From the NCBI GenBank assembly GCA_964597685.1, contig CAZQZC010000110.1, positions 1-8,811 on the forward strand: DNA of 8,811 nt, read 5' to 3'. Of this stretch, positions 1-5,844 are shown one piece after another (the stretch's first letter is position 1; each line of letters starts with the position of its first letter). The stretch comes from JBCBTJ01 sp964597685. Its GTDB lineage: Bacteria > Pseudomonadota > Alphaproteobacteria > Caulobacterales > Hyphomonadaceae. The notes under the pieces were generated by a model. The model made no database searches, was not told the origin of the DNA, and worked only from the letters and a program-made list of their open reading frames with translations. The translations under genes were made by a program, and so were the position numbers.

Positions 1-724
1 GACAGCCCATCTGACCGCCGGACATATAGAGCGTCTTGGCGGCGGAGTTGATGATCTGGTCGATCGCCTGCATGGCGAAATTGAAGGTCATGAATTCGAC
101 GATAGGCTTCAAGCCGCCGAAGGCTGCGCCAACGCCGACGCCGGCGAAGCCGTGCTCCGTAATCGGCGTGTCGACGACGCGCTTGGCGCCGAACTCCTGG
201 AGCAATTCGCGCGTGACCTTGTAGGCGCCTTGATACTCGGCGACCTCCTCACCCATGACAAAGACCGCCTCGTCGCGGCGCATTTCTTCCGCCATGGCGT
301 CGCGCAGCGCATCGCGCACGGCCGTGTCGGTAAATGACGCGCCCGAGGGTAATTCGGGATCGTCGCCGATGTTGACCTGCGGTGCGTCTTTGCCCACCCG
401 CTCCGGCGTCGCCTCCTCCTCGGCCGCAGGCGACGGCGCCGGCGCAGCCGCGCCATTCGTGGTCACTGAAGATGCGTCCTCACCGTCCTCCGCGAGTACG
501 GCGATCACTGCGTTTACCTGAACGTTCTCAGTCCCTTCCGGTACGAGGATCTTCGCCAGAACCCCCTCGTCGACAGCCTCGACCTCCATGGTCGCCTTGT
601 CGGTCTCGATCTCCGCGATCACATCGCCGGACGCAATCGTGTCGCCTTCCCGCTTGAGCCATTTGGCGAGCGTGCCCTCCTCCATGGTGGGCGACAAAGC
701 GGGCATCAGGATGTCGACGGACAT
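1..724 (-). CDS. pdhB: Pyruvate dehydrogenase E1 component subunit beta, with N-terminal lipoyl domain (3' end outside window)
   Basis: With PdhA this forms the thiamine-diphosphate-dependent E1 of the cytoplasmic pyruvate dehydrogenase complex, which decarboxylates pyruvate and passes the acetyl group to lipoamide. The first 241 residues are visible; the C-terminal half lies past the left edge. Residues 1-78 are a lipoyl domain with the ETDKATMEVE motif, whose modified lysine is K43. An Ala/Pro/Glu-rich linker spans about 79-130. The E1-beta pyrimidine-binding fold starts near 131, with MGEEVAEYQG at 157-166 holding the Glu that activates ThDP, and DTPITEHGFAG at 185-195. A lipoyl domain on E1 beta is characteristic of alphaproteobacteria. 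The ATG lies 11 nt after the MAPEG stop with only a weak ribosome-binding site, which suggests translational coupling. The branched-chain keto acid E1 beta is an alternative, but the lipoyl domain and the adjacent pdhA favour PDH. Confidence 0.96.
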   Translation of the reverse strand, partial: MSVDILMPALSPTMEEGTLAKWLKREGDTIASGDVIAEIETDKATMEVEAVDEGVLAKILVPEGTENVQVNAVIAVLAEDGEDASSVTTNGAAAPAPSPAAEEEATPERVGKDAPQVNIGDDPELPSGASFTDTAVRDALRDAMAEEMRRDEAVFVMGEEVAEYQGAYKVTRELLQEFGAKRVVDTPITEHGFAGVGVGAAFGGLKPIVEFMTFNFAMQAIDQIINSAAKTLYMSGGQMGC

Positions 725-735
725 GGGGACCAATC

Positions 736-1131
736 TCAGCTAAAGGGGACGACTTGCAGGGCGACGATGATCGTCCCAGCCAAACCGCCGAAGAAGGCGA
801 GTGTGCGCAAAACAGGCACGCCCAATACGTAGAGCGGAATGTACGCCAGGCGCGAAAAGAAGAAGATCGCCGCGCCAAGGGCGGTCATGTCATTGAAACG
901 ATTGGCCGCGAAGGCGACGAGGATCAGAGGCGCGAAGACGACGATCGCTTCGATCATATTCTGCATGCAACGCTTGGCTCGTCCGAAGAAAACGTTTGTG
1001 ATCTCGAGATTGTCGCGCGCGCCGAGCAGATCGCCGAAACTCGCCTGGGTTAAGCCGATACCGACCTGGATGAGAACAATTGCGAGGACCAGTAGGGCGC
1101 TCGCGGCGAGGTAGCTGAGTTCGACCGGCAT
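736..1131 (-). CDS. MAPEG family integral membrane protein
   Basis: A 131-residue membrane protein of the MAPEG superfamily (membrane-associated proteins in eicosanoid and glutathione metabolism). Four hydrophobic segments are seen at roughly 6-25, 58-78, 84-104 and 108-127. Family-like motifs are FGRAKRCMQNMIEAIVVFAP (49-68), with the Arg/Asn/Glu pattern of the glutathione-binding helix, and ARLAYIPLYVLGVPVLRT-type residues in the third helix and loop (S93 to T110). The start is ATG at 1131, which shares its A with the pdhA TGA stop (TGATG). A GGAG sits 8 nt upstream inside pdhA. A longer open frame runs upstream to 1443 but only overlaps pdhA out of frame and is not family sequence. The substrate is unknown; bacterial MAPEG proteins may bind glutathione or similar thiols. 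Its place between pdhA and pdhB makes co-expression with PDH very likely. Confidence 0.88.
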   Translation of the reverse strand: MPVELSYLAASALLVLAIVLIQVGIGLTQASFGDLLGARDNLEITNVFFGRAKRCMQNMIEAIVVFAPLILVAFAANRFNDMTALGAAIFFFSRLAYIPLYVLGVPVLRTLAFFGGLAGTIIVALQVVPFS

Positions 1132-2141
1132 CAGGCGGGCTCCATCTCTTTCAACACATTCGTCCAAAGCTCGCTCGGATCCGGCTCGGGGCTTTCGAGC
1201 GCAAAATCGGCGGAGGCCTGGACGATCGCCCGGATCTCCTTGTCGATCTTTTTCAGCGCCTCTTCCGAGGCGTGGCCGGCCTCCAGCAGCACGCCCTTCA
1301 AGCCGTCGATAGGGTCGCGGTGTGTGCGCACATCGTCCACCTCCTCCCGTTTGCGGTATTTCGCCGGGTCGGACATGGAGTGGCCGCGATAGCGATAGGT
1401 TTTCATTTCGAGGATGTACGGCCCCTTTCCGGCGCGGGCGCATGCGACGGCGCGCTCGGCCGCCTCCTTTACGTCGGTCACATCCATGCCGTTCACCTCT
1501 TCGCCTTCAATCTCAAAAGAGATGCCGCGCTTGTAGAGCTCGGTCTCAGCGGAGGCCCTCTCAACGCTGGTGCCCATGGCGTATTGATTGTTCTCGATAA
1601 TGTAGATTGCGGGCAAATCCCAAAGCGAAGCCATGTTGAACGCTTCGTAGACCTGACCTTGGTTCGCGGCGCCGTCGCCAAAGTAAACCGCGCAAACATT
1701 ATCGGTGCCGCGATATTTGTTCGAGAACGCCAGACCTGTCCCGATCGGCACCTGCGCCCCGACAATTCCGTGGCCGCCATAGAAATTCTTCTCGCGGCTG
1801 AACATGTGCATCGAGCCGCCCTTGCCCTTGGAGTATCCCCCGATGCGGCCAGTCAGTTCGGCCATAACGCCGTTCGCCTCCATGCCACAGGCGAGCATGT
1901 GGCCGTGGTCGCGATAGCCGGTGATGACTTGGTCGCCATCTTTAAGCGCTGCTTGGACGCCGACAACGACCGCTTCTTGACCGATATAGAGGTGGCAAAA
2001 ACCGGCGATTTTGCCCATGCCGTAGAGCTGGCCGGCTTTTTCCTCAAAGCGGCGGATCAGCAGCATGTCGCGATAATACTGAAGCAGCTCAGCCTTACTT
2101 GCTGAATTTTTCTTACTGCTTGCTTTCGAACCAGACGCCAT
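1131..2141 (-). CDS. pdhA: Pyruvate dehydrogenase E1 component subunit alpha
   Basis: The alpha subunit of heterotetrameric E1, 336 residues, typical for alphaproteobacterial PdhA. The N-terminus is a short Ser/Lys-rich tail (about 1-18), then the E1 fold begins at ELLQYYRDMLLIRRFEEK. Visible motifs are GFCHLYIGQEA (47-57), the ThDP/Mg motif starting GDGAANQG (155-162) and ending NNQ (184-186), and the YRYRGHSMSDP loop (249-259) matching the region phosphorylated in mitochondrial E1 alpha. The start is ATG at 2141 with AGGAG 6 nt upstream (2148-2152). An in-frame TTG at 2168 would add nine residues but lacks such a site. It lies 69 nt downstream of ftsB on the same strand and overlaps the MAPEG gene by one base, so an ftsB-pdhA-MAPEG-pdhB operon is probable. 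No expected motif is missing. Confidence 0.97.
   Translation of the reverse strand: MASGSKASSKKNSASKAELLQYYRDMLLIRRFEEKAGQLYGMGKIAGFCHLYIGQEAVVVGVQAALKDGDQVITGYRDHGHMLACGMEANGVMAELTGRIGGYSKGKGGSMHMFSREKNFYGGHGIVGAQVPIGTGLAFSNKYRGTDNVCAVYFGDGAANQGQVYEAFNMASLWDLPAIYIIENNQYAMGTSVERASAETELYKRGISFEIEGEEVNGMDVTDVKEAAERAVACARAGKGPYILEMKTYRYRGHSMSDPAKYRKREEVDDVRTHRDPIDGLKGVLLEAGHASEEALKKIDKEIRAIVQASADFALESPEPDPSELWTNVLKEMEPA
1140..1143 (-). promoter_or_regulatory. Ribosome-binding site of the MAPEG gene inside pdhA
   Basis: GGAG on the minus strand, 8 nt before the ATG at 1131. It supports the start inside the TGATG overlap with pdhA and rejects the long upstream extension of the frame. Confidence 0.6.
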
Positions 2142-2210
2142 GCTTCGCTCCTGTCCTGTTCGTGACAAATAGTCCCATGGCGAGCGGCAGGTCTAGTCAG
2201 ATCGGCTATG

Positions 2211-2510
2211 TCAGAATGCAGGGCCGGTTACGTCTTCAATCACGATCAGTTCATCCGGATAGGCGAAGGCGAGCTTTTCGCGCGCGAGCGCCTCGATGAA
2301 GTCTGGATCGGCGGTTTCGGGCGTGAGCCGAACAATGTCGCGCTCCAGCGCAGCAATTTCAGTCTGAAGGGCGTCGAGCTCGTCCTGCAGCCCGAGCGCT
2401 TCGCGTTGCAAATCGCTCCAGCGCCCCAAACCCTGCTCGCCGGCGAAGGCATGGTAGGCGAAGTATAGAATCAGCCCGGTGAGCCCGGCGCCGGCCAGTC
2501 TCGAAGTCAT
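2211..2510 (-). CDS. ftsB: Septum formation initiator / FtsB-like cell division protein
   Basis: A 99-residue bitopic membrane protein of the FtsB/DivIC family. FtsB pairs with FtsL and FtsQ in the divisome and helps activate septal peptidoglycan synthesis. There is a short N-terminus, one transmembrane segment (about 5-22, ending AYHAFAGEQGL), a Leu/Glu-rich coiled coil (about 32-63, including LQDELDALQTEIAALERDIV), then the DPDFIEALAREKL motif (68-80) seen in alphaproteobacterial members. The start is ATG at 2510 with AAGG about 8-9 nt upstream. In-frame ATG (2540) and TTG (2543) codons would add a tail before the membrane helix and have poorer ribosome-binding sites. It lies upstream of pdhA, as is common between eno and pdhA in alphaproteobacteria. 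The promoter should lie in the 155-bp region shared with the divergent glsA. Confidence 0.9.
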   Translation of the reverse strand: MTSRLAGAGLTGLILYFAYHAFAGEQGLGRWSDLQREALGLQDELDALQTEIAALERDIVRLTPETADPDFIEALAREKLAFAYPDELIVIEDVTGPAF

Positions 2511-2556
2511 GTGGATCGCCTTTGGAAACGTCAGAATCATCAAGACTCGATAACGG

Positions 2557-2571
2557 TTAACAAAACATTAC
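2557..2571 (+). promoter_or_regulatory. Possible CtrA-binding box (TTAA-N7-TTAC)
   Basis: TTAA at 2557-2560, seven bases, then TTAC at 2568-2571. This differs by one base from the Caulobacter CtrA consensus TTAA-N7-TTAA. On the minus strand the first half reads GTTAACC. It lies 47 nt upstream of the ftsB ATG, where a cell-cycle regulator could act on ftsB. The call rests on motif similarity alone. Confidence 0.35.
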
Positions 2572-2578
2572 TAGTGTT
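2564..2578. repeat. 15-bp imperfect dyad between ftsB and glsA
   Basis: AACATTACTAGTGTT reads nearly the same on both strands (six of seven base pairs match) and is centred on ACTAGT. It overlaps the CtrA-like box and abuts a second dyad. It could be an operator for a dimeric regulator. Confidence 0.4.
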
Positions 2579-2593
2579 GGGTAAAATTTTCCC
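2579..2593. repeat. Second 15-bp dyad (GGG-A/T tract-CCC)
   Basis: GGGTAAAATTTTCCC has six of seven symmetric pairs and directly follows the first dyad. It is the most AT-rich stretch of an otherwise GC-rich window, as expected near promoters. No regulator can be named. Confidence 0.35.
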
Positions 2594-2603
2594 ATAAGAA
2601 TCA

Positions 2604-2618
2604 GAACATTATCAGAAC
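2604..2618. promoter_or_regulatory. Candidate LexA (SOS) box, GAAC-N7-GAAC
   Basis: A direct repeat of GAAC at 2604-2607 and 2615-2618 with exactly seven bases between; the minus strand reads GTTCTGATAATGTTC. This matches the GTTC-N7-GTTC element bound by alphaproteobacterial LexA. It lies 47 nt before the glsA start codon and 93 nt before the ftsB start, so it could control either gene. A chance match inside a 155-bp intergenic region is unlikely but possible. Confidence 0.45.
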
Positions 2619-2626
2619 GCAAAGAG

Positions 2627-2640
2627 GGCGAATGTTCGCC
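2627..2640. repeat. Perfect inverted repeat upstream of glsA
   Basis: GGCGAA-TG-TTCGCC has perfect 6-bp arms and ends 25 nt before the glsA start. It could be an operator or a small hairpin in the glsA leader. No U-tract follows it, so it is not an intrinsic terminator. Confidence 0.45.
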
Positions 2641-2653
2641 TCCTACGACATAT

Positions 2654-2657
2654 GGAG
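2654..2657 (+). promoter_or_regulatory. Ribosome-binding site deciding the TTG start of glsA
   Basis: GGAG lies 8 nt before the TTG at 2666. The nearby ATG at 2652 is out of frame, so this site supports initiation at TTG. Confidence 0.6.
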
Positions 2658-2665
2658 TCACTGGA

Positions 2666-3601
2666 TTGGTCGCGCCCCAAGATCTTGAGACGAAGGTCGC
2701 CGCTGCGGTGATCGCCGCAAAGCGGCTTTGCGGCGATGGAAAAGTCGCCGATTACATTCCGGCGCTCGCCGAGATCGACCCAAACAAGCTGGGGCTCGCA
2801 ATCGCAACGTTAGATGGCGCGTCCCATTCAGCAGGCGACGCCGATGCGCCGTTCTCCATCCAATCGATCTCCAAAGTCTTCACTCTCGCCCTGGCTCTGG
2901 AGGCTGAGGGCGAAACGCTTTGGGATTGCGTCGGGCGCGAGCCGTCGGGCACGGCGTTCAACTCCATCGTGCAGCTGGAGTCCGAGCGCGGCGTTCCGCG
3001 TAATCCGCTCATCAACGCCGGGGCCATCGCCGTGACCGACCGACTGATTGGCGCGCGCTCAGTTGACGACGTCCTAGGCGGCCTTGTCGCCTTTTTAAGG
3101 GACCGGGCCAAGGATCCGGGGATTGTCGTCGACGCCCGCGTCGCGGCGTCCGAAGCGGAGACGGGATCGCGGAATCGCAGCCTCGCCCATTTCATGGCGG
3201 CCTTCGGCAATCTTCGCCATCCCGTGGAGACGGCGCTTGCGGCTTATTTCGGTCAATGCGCCTTGGCGCTGTCGTGTCGTCAATTGGCGACGGCTGGGCT
3301 GTTCCTCGCAAATCGCGGGCGCGACCCCAGAACGGGGGAGCAGATCGTTTCGGAAAGGACCGCGCGCCAGGTGAACGCCGTGATGTTGACCTGTGGGCAC
3401 TACGACAATTCGGGCGACTTCGCGTTTCGCGTTGGCTTGCCCGGCAAAAGCGGTGTCGGCGGCGGGATCCTTGTCGTGGCGCCCGGCAAGGGCGCCGCGG
3501 CAGCCTGGTCTCCCGGGCTTAACCCGGCTGGCACCTCGCTCGCCGGCTCCGCGGCGCTGGAGCACTTGATGACCGCATTAGGTTGGTCAGTGTTCGATTA
3601 G
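2666..3601 (+). CDS. glsA: Glutaminase (serine-dependent, beta-lactamase-like fold)
   Basis: Hydrolyses L-glutamine to L-glutamate and ammonia in the cytoplasm. The product has 311 residues, matching the usual 305-310 of the GlsA/YbaS family. The active-site SxxK motif is in SIQSISK (64-70), with S67 as nucleophile and K70 as base. Other family landmarks are NPLINAGA (113-120; N117 binds substrate), AYFGQCAL (193-200), CGHYDNSGDFA (243-253; Y246) and GLPGKSGVGGGI (257-268; S262). The start is TTG, chosen because GGAG lies 8 nt before it and because the N-terminus aligns with family length. The gene is divergent from ftsB across a motif-rich 155-bp region, and its stop is 4 nt from that of the convergent GST gene. 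Its plus-strand position splits a gene block that is otherwise on the minus strand. A candidate LexA box and an inverted repeat precede it. Confidence 0.95.
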   Translation: MVAPQDLETKVAAAVIAAKRLCGDGKVADYIPALAEIDPNKLGLAIATLDGASHSAGDADAPFSIQSISKVFTLALALEAEGETLWDCVGREPSGTAFNSIVQLESERGVPRNPLINAGAIAVTDRLIGARSVDDVLGGLVAFLRDRAKDPGIVVDARVAASEAETGSRNRSLAHFMAAFGNLRHPVETALAAYFGQCALALSCRQLATAGLFLANRGRDPRTGEQIVSERTARQVNAVMLTCGHYDNSGDFAFRVGLPGKSGVGGGILVVAPGKGAAAAWSPGLNPAGTSLAGSAALEHLMTALGWSVFD

Positions 3602-3605
3602 CGAT

Positions 3606-4259
3606 CTATGCGCCGAACGACGCCTTGAGGTGTTGGCGGATCGCGGCCGCGCCGACCACAGGCGCGTTGAGGGTGCGATCAGTCAGTTTCGGCGGCCCAG
3701 CTGTCGGCCGCCACACATACTCGATCTCCATCGAGCAGAGCCGCTCCTTCACCAGGCGGGCGCCGGGATGACGCTCGGACGCTTCGAATTCCACGGGCGC
3801 GTCGTTCGGCTTGGCTTTGATCGGAAATGTTCCGGCCATGACGCGGATAAGAACAGCGAATTGCGACAGCATCTGATTGACGGGCCCCAGCCAATGAACC
3901 AACGACCTGCCGCGCCCGCCGCCATAGGTCCGGCGGAGATAGGCGGCGATGTCGGCGCTCTCATACATCGCCACGCCGGTATTCGGATCGATCAGATACG
4001 GAAACTGCGCCTTGCCGCCCTGCTCCCGGACACTTGGGCGGAACCTTGCACCGCCCTTCGGACACGGGCGCACCAGGACGGGCGTACCGGTCTCAGACAC
4101 CGCTTCCCGCGCCACGCGGCAAAAAGGGCAGCCCTCAAACTCATAAAGGATCAGGGGCTCTGCCGGTGTTTCCGATGCAGGCTTCGCCGCGCCGGCGCCC
4201 AGTCGGAGCGCTGACGCCAAAACCGACGTCGTCCAGTGCAGTGGGAAGAGCGGATCCAT
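3606..4259 (-). CDS. Glutathione S-transferase-like protein with a glutaredoxin-type CPFC motif
   Basis: A 217-residue protein with a hydrophobic or amphipathic N-terminus (1-24) and a GST N-terminal (thioredoxin-fold) domain from about 36 to 112. That domain starts LILYEFEGCPFCRVAREAV with C44 and C47, and contains FPYLIDPNTGVAMYESADI (86-104), including the cis-Pro P87 and the Glu/Ser glutathione-binding pair. A linker follows. The C-terminal part (about 157-217, FEASERHPGARLVKERLCS...) resembles the start of a second such domain in which the CxxC is lost. A thiol oxidoreductase or glutathione-linked role is plausible; the substrate is unknown. The start is ATG at 4259, 10 nt after the eno stop, so it is probably co-transcribed with eno. 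An in-frame ATG at 4298 inside eno is a less likely start. It converges on glsA with 4 nt between stops. Confidence 0.82.
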   Translation of the reverse strand: MDPLFPLHWTTSVLASALRLGAGAAKPASETPAEPLILYEFEGCPFCRVAREAVSETGTPVLVRPCPKGGARFRPSVREQGGKAQFPYLIDPNTGVAMYESADIAAYLRRTYGGGRGRSLVHWLGPVNQMLSQFAVLIRVMAGTFPIKAKPNDAPVEFEASERHPGARLVKERLCSMEIEYVWRPTAGPPKLTDRTLNAPVVGAAAIRQHLKASFGA

Positions 4260-4269
4260 AGATCGGCGC

Positions 4270-5544
4270 TCAGGCGTTGACCATGCCGCGGCCGGCATAG
4301 AGGCCCTGAAGATCCAGCTCCTCTTCGATGCGGATAAGCTGATTGTACTTCGCCAAACGGTCGGAACGGGCGAGCGAGCCCGTCTTGATCTGTCCGCAAT
4401 TCGTCGCCACGGCGAGGTCGGCGATGGTTGTGTCTTCCGTCTCGCCCGAACGGTGGGACATGACAGCCGCATAAGCGTGACGATGGGCCAGTTCGACCGC
4501 GTCCAAAGTCTCGGACAAGGTGCCGATCTGATTGACCTTGATCAGGATCGCGTTCGCCGCGCCCCGTTCCAGTCCCATGGCGAGGCGACCGGGATTGGTG
4601 ACGAACAGATCGTCGCCGACCAACTGGCATTTGTCGCCAACCTCGTCAGTGAGCGTTTTCCAGCCCTCCCAATCATCCTCGGCCATGCCGTCTTCGATCG
4701 AAATGATAGGGTATTTGTCGACCAGCGCACCGAGATAGGCGGCGAATTCGCCGGCGTCCAAAGTCTTGTCCTCGCCGGCGAGGAGGTACTTGCCGTCCTT
4801 GTAGAATTCGGTCGACGCCGCATCGAGCGCTAAGGCGACATCCTCTTCTGGCTTGTAGCCCGCGGCCTCAACGGCTTTCAGAATGAAGCTGATCGCCTCC
4901 TCCGTCGACGACAGGCCGGGCGCGAAGCCGCCTTCGTCGCCGACATTGGTGTTGTGGCCGGCGTCCACGAGCTGCTTTTTCAGCGCATGGAACACCTCCG
5001 CGCCGACGCGAACCGCCTCGCTCAAGGTCGGCGCGCCAACGGGCATGATCATAAATTCCTGGATGTCGATCGGATTATCGGCGTGTGCGCCGCCATTAAT
5101 GATGTTCATCATCGGCGTCGGCAAGACGCGGGCGTTGACGCCGCCGACATAGCGGTAGAGCGGCAAACCGCAGCTCTCTGCCCCCGCCTTCGCCACCGCC
5201 AGGGACACGCCCAACAACGCATTGGCCCCGAGACGAGATTTGTTCTCGGTGGCGTCAACCTCAATCAGCGTGTCGTCGATGAAACGCTGGTCGGTGGCGT
5301 CCATCCCCTCTAGCGCCTGAAAGATCTCTCCGGTCACAGCGTCGACCGCTTTCTGGACGCCTTTGCCGCCGAAGCGCTCTCCCCCGTCGCGCAGCTCGTG
5401 GGCTTCATAAGCCCCGGTCGAGGCGCCCGACGGCACAGCGGCGCGGCCCGAGGAGCCGTCCTCCAGCGTCACCTCGACCTCCACAGTCGGGTTGCCGCGG
5501 CTGTCCAGAATTTCGCGGCCGAAAACGTCGACGATCTCGCTCAT
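4270..5544 (-). CDS. eno: Enolase (phosphopyruvate hydratase)
   Basis: Interconverts 2-phosphoglycerate and phosphoenolpyruvate in glycolysis and gluconeogenesis; it is cytoplasmic. The product has 424 residues, the normal bacterial length. Visible landmarks are the DSRGNPTVEVEV start (14-25), PSGASTG loop (38-44), GGAHADN with H154 (151-157) and GDEGGFAP with the general acid E204 (202-209). Mg ligands are D241, E284 and D311. The signature ILIKVNQIGTLSET (333-346) carries the catalytic base K336, and SHRSGETEDT (363-372) and K387 follow. The start ATG has GAGGA 9 nt upstream (5554-5558). It is followed after 10 nt by the GST gene and preceded by a likely rpmF terminator, so eno probably has its own promoter in the 94-bp gap, although no convincing -35/-10 pair was found. 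In many bacteria eno lies directly after pyrG or kdsA; here rpmF and an SDR gene intervene. Confidence 0.98.
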   Translation of the reverse strand: MSEIVDVFGREILDSRGNPTVEVEVTLEDGSSGRAAVPSGASTGAYEAHELRDGGERFGGKGVQKAVDAVTGEIFQALEGMDATDQRFIDDTLIEVDATENKSRLGANALLGVSLAVAKAGAESCGLPLYRYVGGVNARVLPTPMMNIINGGAHADNPIDIQEFMIMPVGAPTLSEAVRVGAEVFHALKKQLVDAGHNTNVGDEGGFAPGLSSTEEAISFILKAVEAAGYKPEEDVALALDAASTEFYKDGKYLLAGEDKTLDAGEFAAYLGALVDKYPIISIEDGMAEDDWEGWKTLTDEVGDKCQLVGDDLFVTNPGRLAMGLERGAANAILIKVNQIGTLSETLDAVELAHRHAYAAVMSHRSGETEDTTIADLAVATNCGQIKTGSLARSDRLAKYNQLIRIEEELDLQGLYAGRGMVNA

Positions 5545-5561
5545 GGAAGGGGGTCCTCGCG

Positions 5562-5598
5562 CAAAAGAAAACGGCGGTCCCGGAATATCGGGGCCGCC
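5562..5598 (-). terminator. Probable intrinsic terminator after rpmF
   Basis: On the minus strand the arms GGCGGCCCCG (5598-5589) and CGGGACCGCC (5582-5573) form a ten-pair stem with one internal mismatch around a 6-nt loop. The T-rich run GTTTTCTTTT (5572-5563) follows. It lies 40 nt after the rpmF stop and 18 nt before the eno ATG, so it should separate rpmF from eno transcription or attenuate eno. Confidence 0.65.
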
Positions 5599-5600
5599 GC

Positions 5601-5612
5601 CGCGTTAACGCG
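5601..5612. repeat. Perfect 12-bp palindrome CGCGTTAACGCG
   Basis: A perfect palindrome centred on GTTAAC in the rpmF-eno gap, between the terminator hairpin and another inverted repeat. It may be a protein-binding site. It contains a TTAA core but not a full CtrA box. Confidence 0.4.
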
Positions 5613-5613
5613 A

Positions 5614-5630
5614 TTGGCGTCTGACGCCAA
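5614..5630. repeat. Perfect inverted repeat just after rpmF
   Basis: TTGGCGTC-T-GACGCCAA has perfect 8-bp arms and starts 8 nt past the rpmF stop. In RNA it would form a compact hairpin that could protect the rpmF 3' end. No T-run follows directly, so termination is assigned to the next hairpin. Confidence 0.5.
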
Positions 5631-5638
5631 GGCCGGTT

Positions 5639-5824
5639 CTAAAGCTCGTCCTTCGGCTCCAGGATTTGCTTGCCGCGATACATGCCGGTGGACAGGTCAA
5701 TGTGGTGAGGACGGCGCAGTTCCCCGCTGTCGGCGTCCTCGATATAGGTTGCGCCTTTCAGTCGGTCGTGCGCGCGACGCATGCCGCGTTTCGACGGCGT
5801 CGTTTTCCGCTTGGGGACTGCCAT
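5639..5824 (-). CDS. rpmF: 50S ribosomal protein L32
   Basis: A 61-residue, strongly basic ribosomal protein of the large subunit. The N-terminus MAVPKRKTTPSKRGMRRAHD is the hallmark of bL32. GELRRPHHIDLSTGMYRGKQ (34-53) matches the alphaproteobacterial form. There is no cysteine, so this is the zinc-free type. The start ATG has only a weak GGA about 9 nt upstream. The gene is transcribed away from the SDR gene; a candidate promoter with 17-bp spacing and a short GC-rich leader hairpin lie upstream, and hairpins follow the stop. In many bacteria rpmF is linked to plsX and fatty-acid genes. Here it sits alone between an SDR gene and eno. Confidence 0.96.
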   Translation of the reverse strand: MAVPKRKTTPSKRGMRRAHDRLKGATYIEDADSGELRRPHHIDLSTGMYRGKQILEPKDEL

Positions 5825-5844
5825 GAGTTAAAATCCATGTCTAA

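Larger units (their letters stand above)
2468..2659. promoter_or_regulatory. Cluster of five GANTC (CcrM-type) methylation sites
   Basis: GANTC occurs at 2468-2472, 2534-2538, 2544-2548, 2598-2602 and 2655-2659, five times in 192 bp. A four-base-specific motif is expected about once per 256 bp in random sequence and less in GC-rich DNA. In Caulobacter and relatives CcrM methylates GANTC and the methylation state alters transcription of cell-division genes. The cluster surrounds the ftsB and glsA starts. Function is inferred from position only. Confidence 0.4.

Noticed and set aside
1132..1443. Upstream extension of the MAPEG open frame into pdhA
   Set aside because: Arg/Pro-rich out-of-frame reading of pdhA. 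The ATG at 1131 has a ribosome-binding site and matches where family sequence begins.
1272..2105. A 277-codon plus-strand open frame opposite pdhA
   Set aside because: It is antisense to a clear pdhA, has no family motif, and arises from GC-rich codon bias.
2577..2612. A conventional -35/-10 promoter for glsA or ftsB in the shared gap
   Set aside because: TTGGGT, TTGCGT and CATTAT-like hexamers occur, but none pair at 16-18 bp with acceptable matches.
3095..3565. A 156-codon minus-strand open frame opposite glsA
   Set aside because: Shadow of glsA; its Arg/Gly-rich composition is typical of an antisense frame.
4260..4472. Upstream extension of the GST open frame into eno
   Set aside because: Out-of-frame reading of eno; the GST frame is accepted only from the ATG at 4259.
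4151..4630. A 159-codon minus-strand frame overlapping the end of eno
   Set aside because: An out-of-frame reading of eno with low-complexity Arg/Gly/Ser content and no start context.
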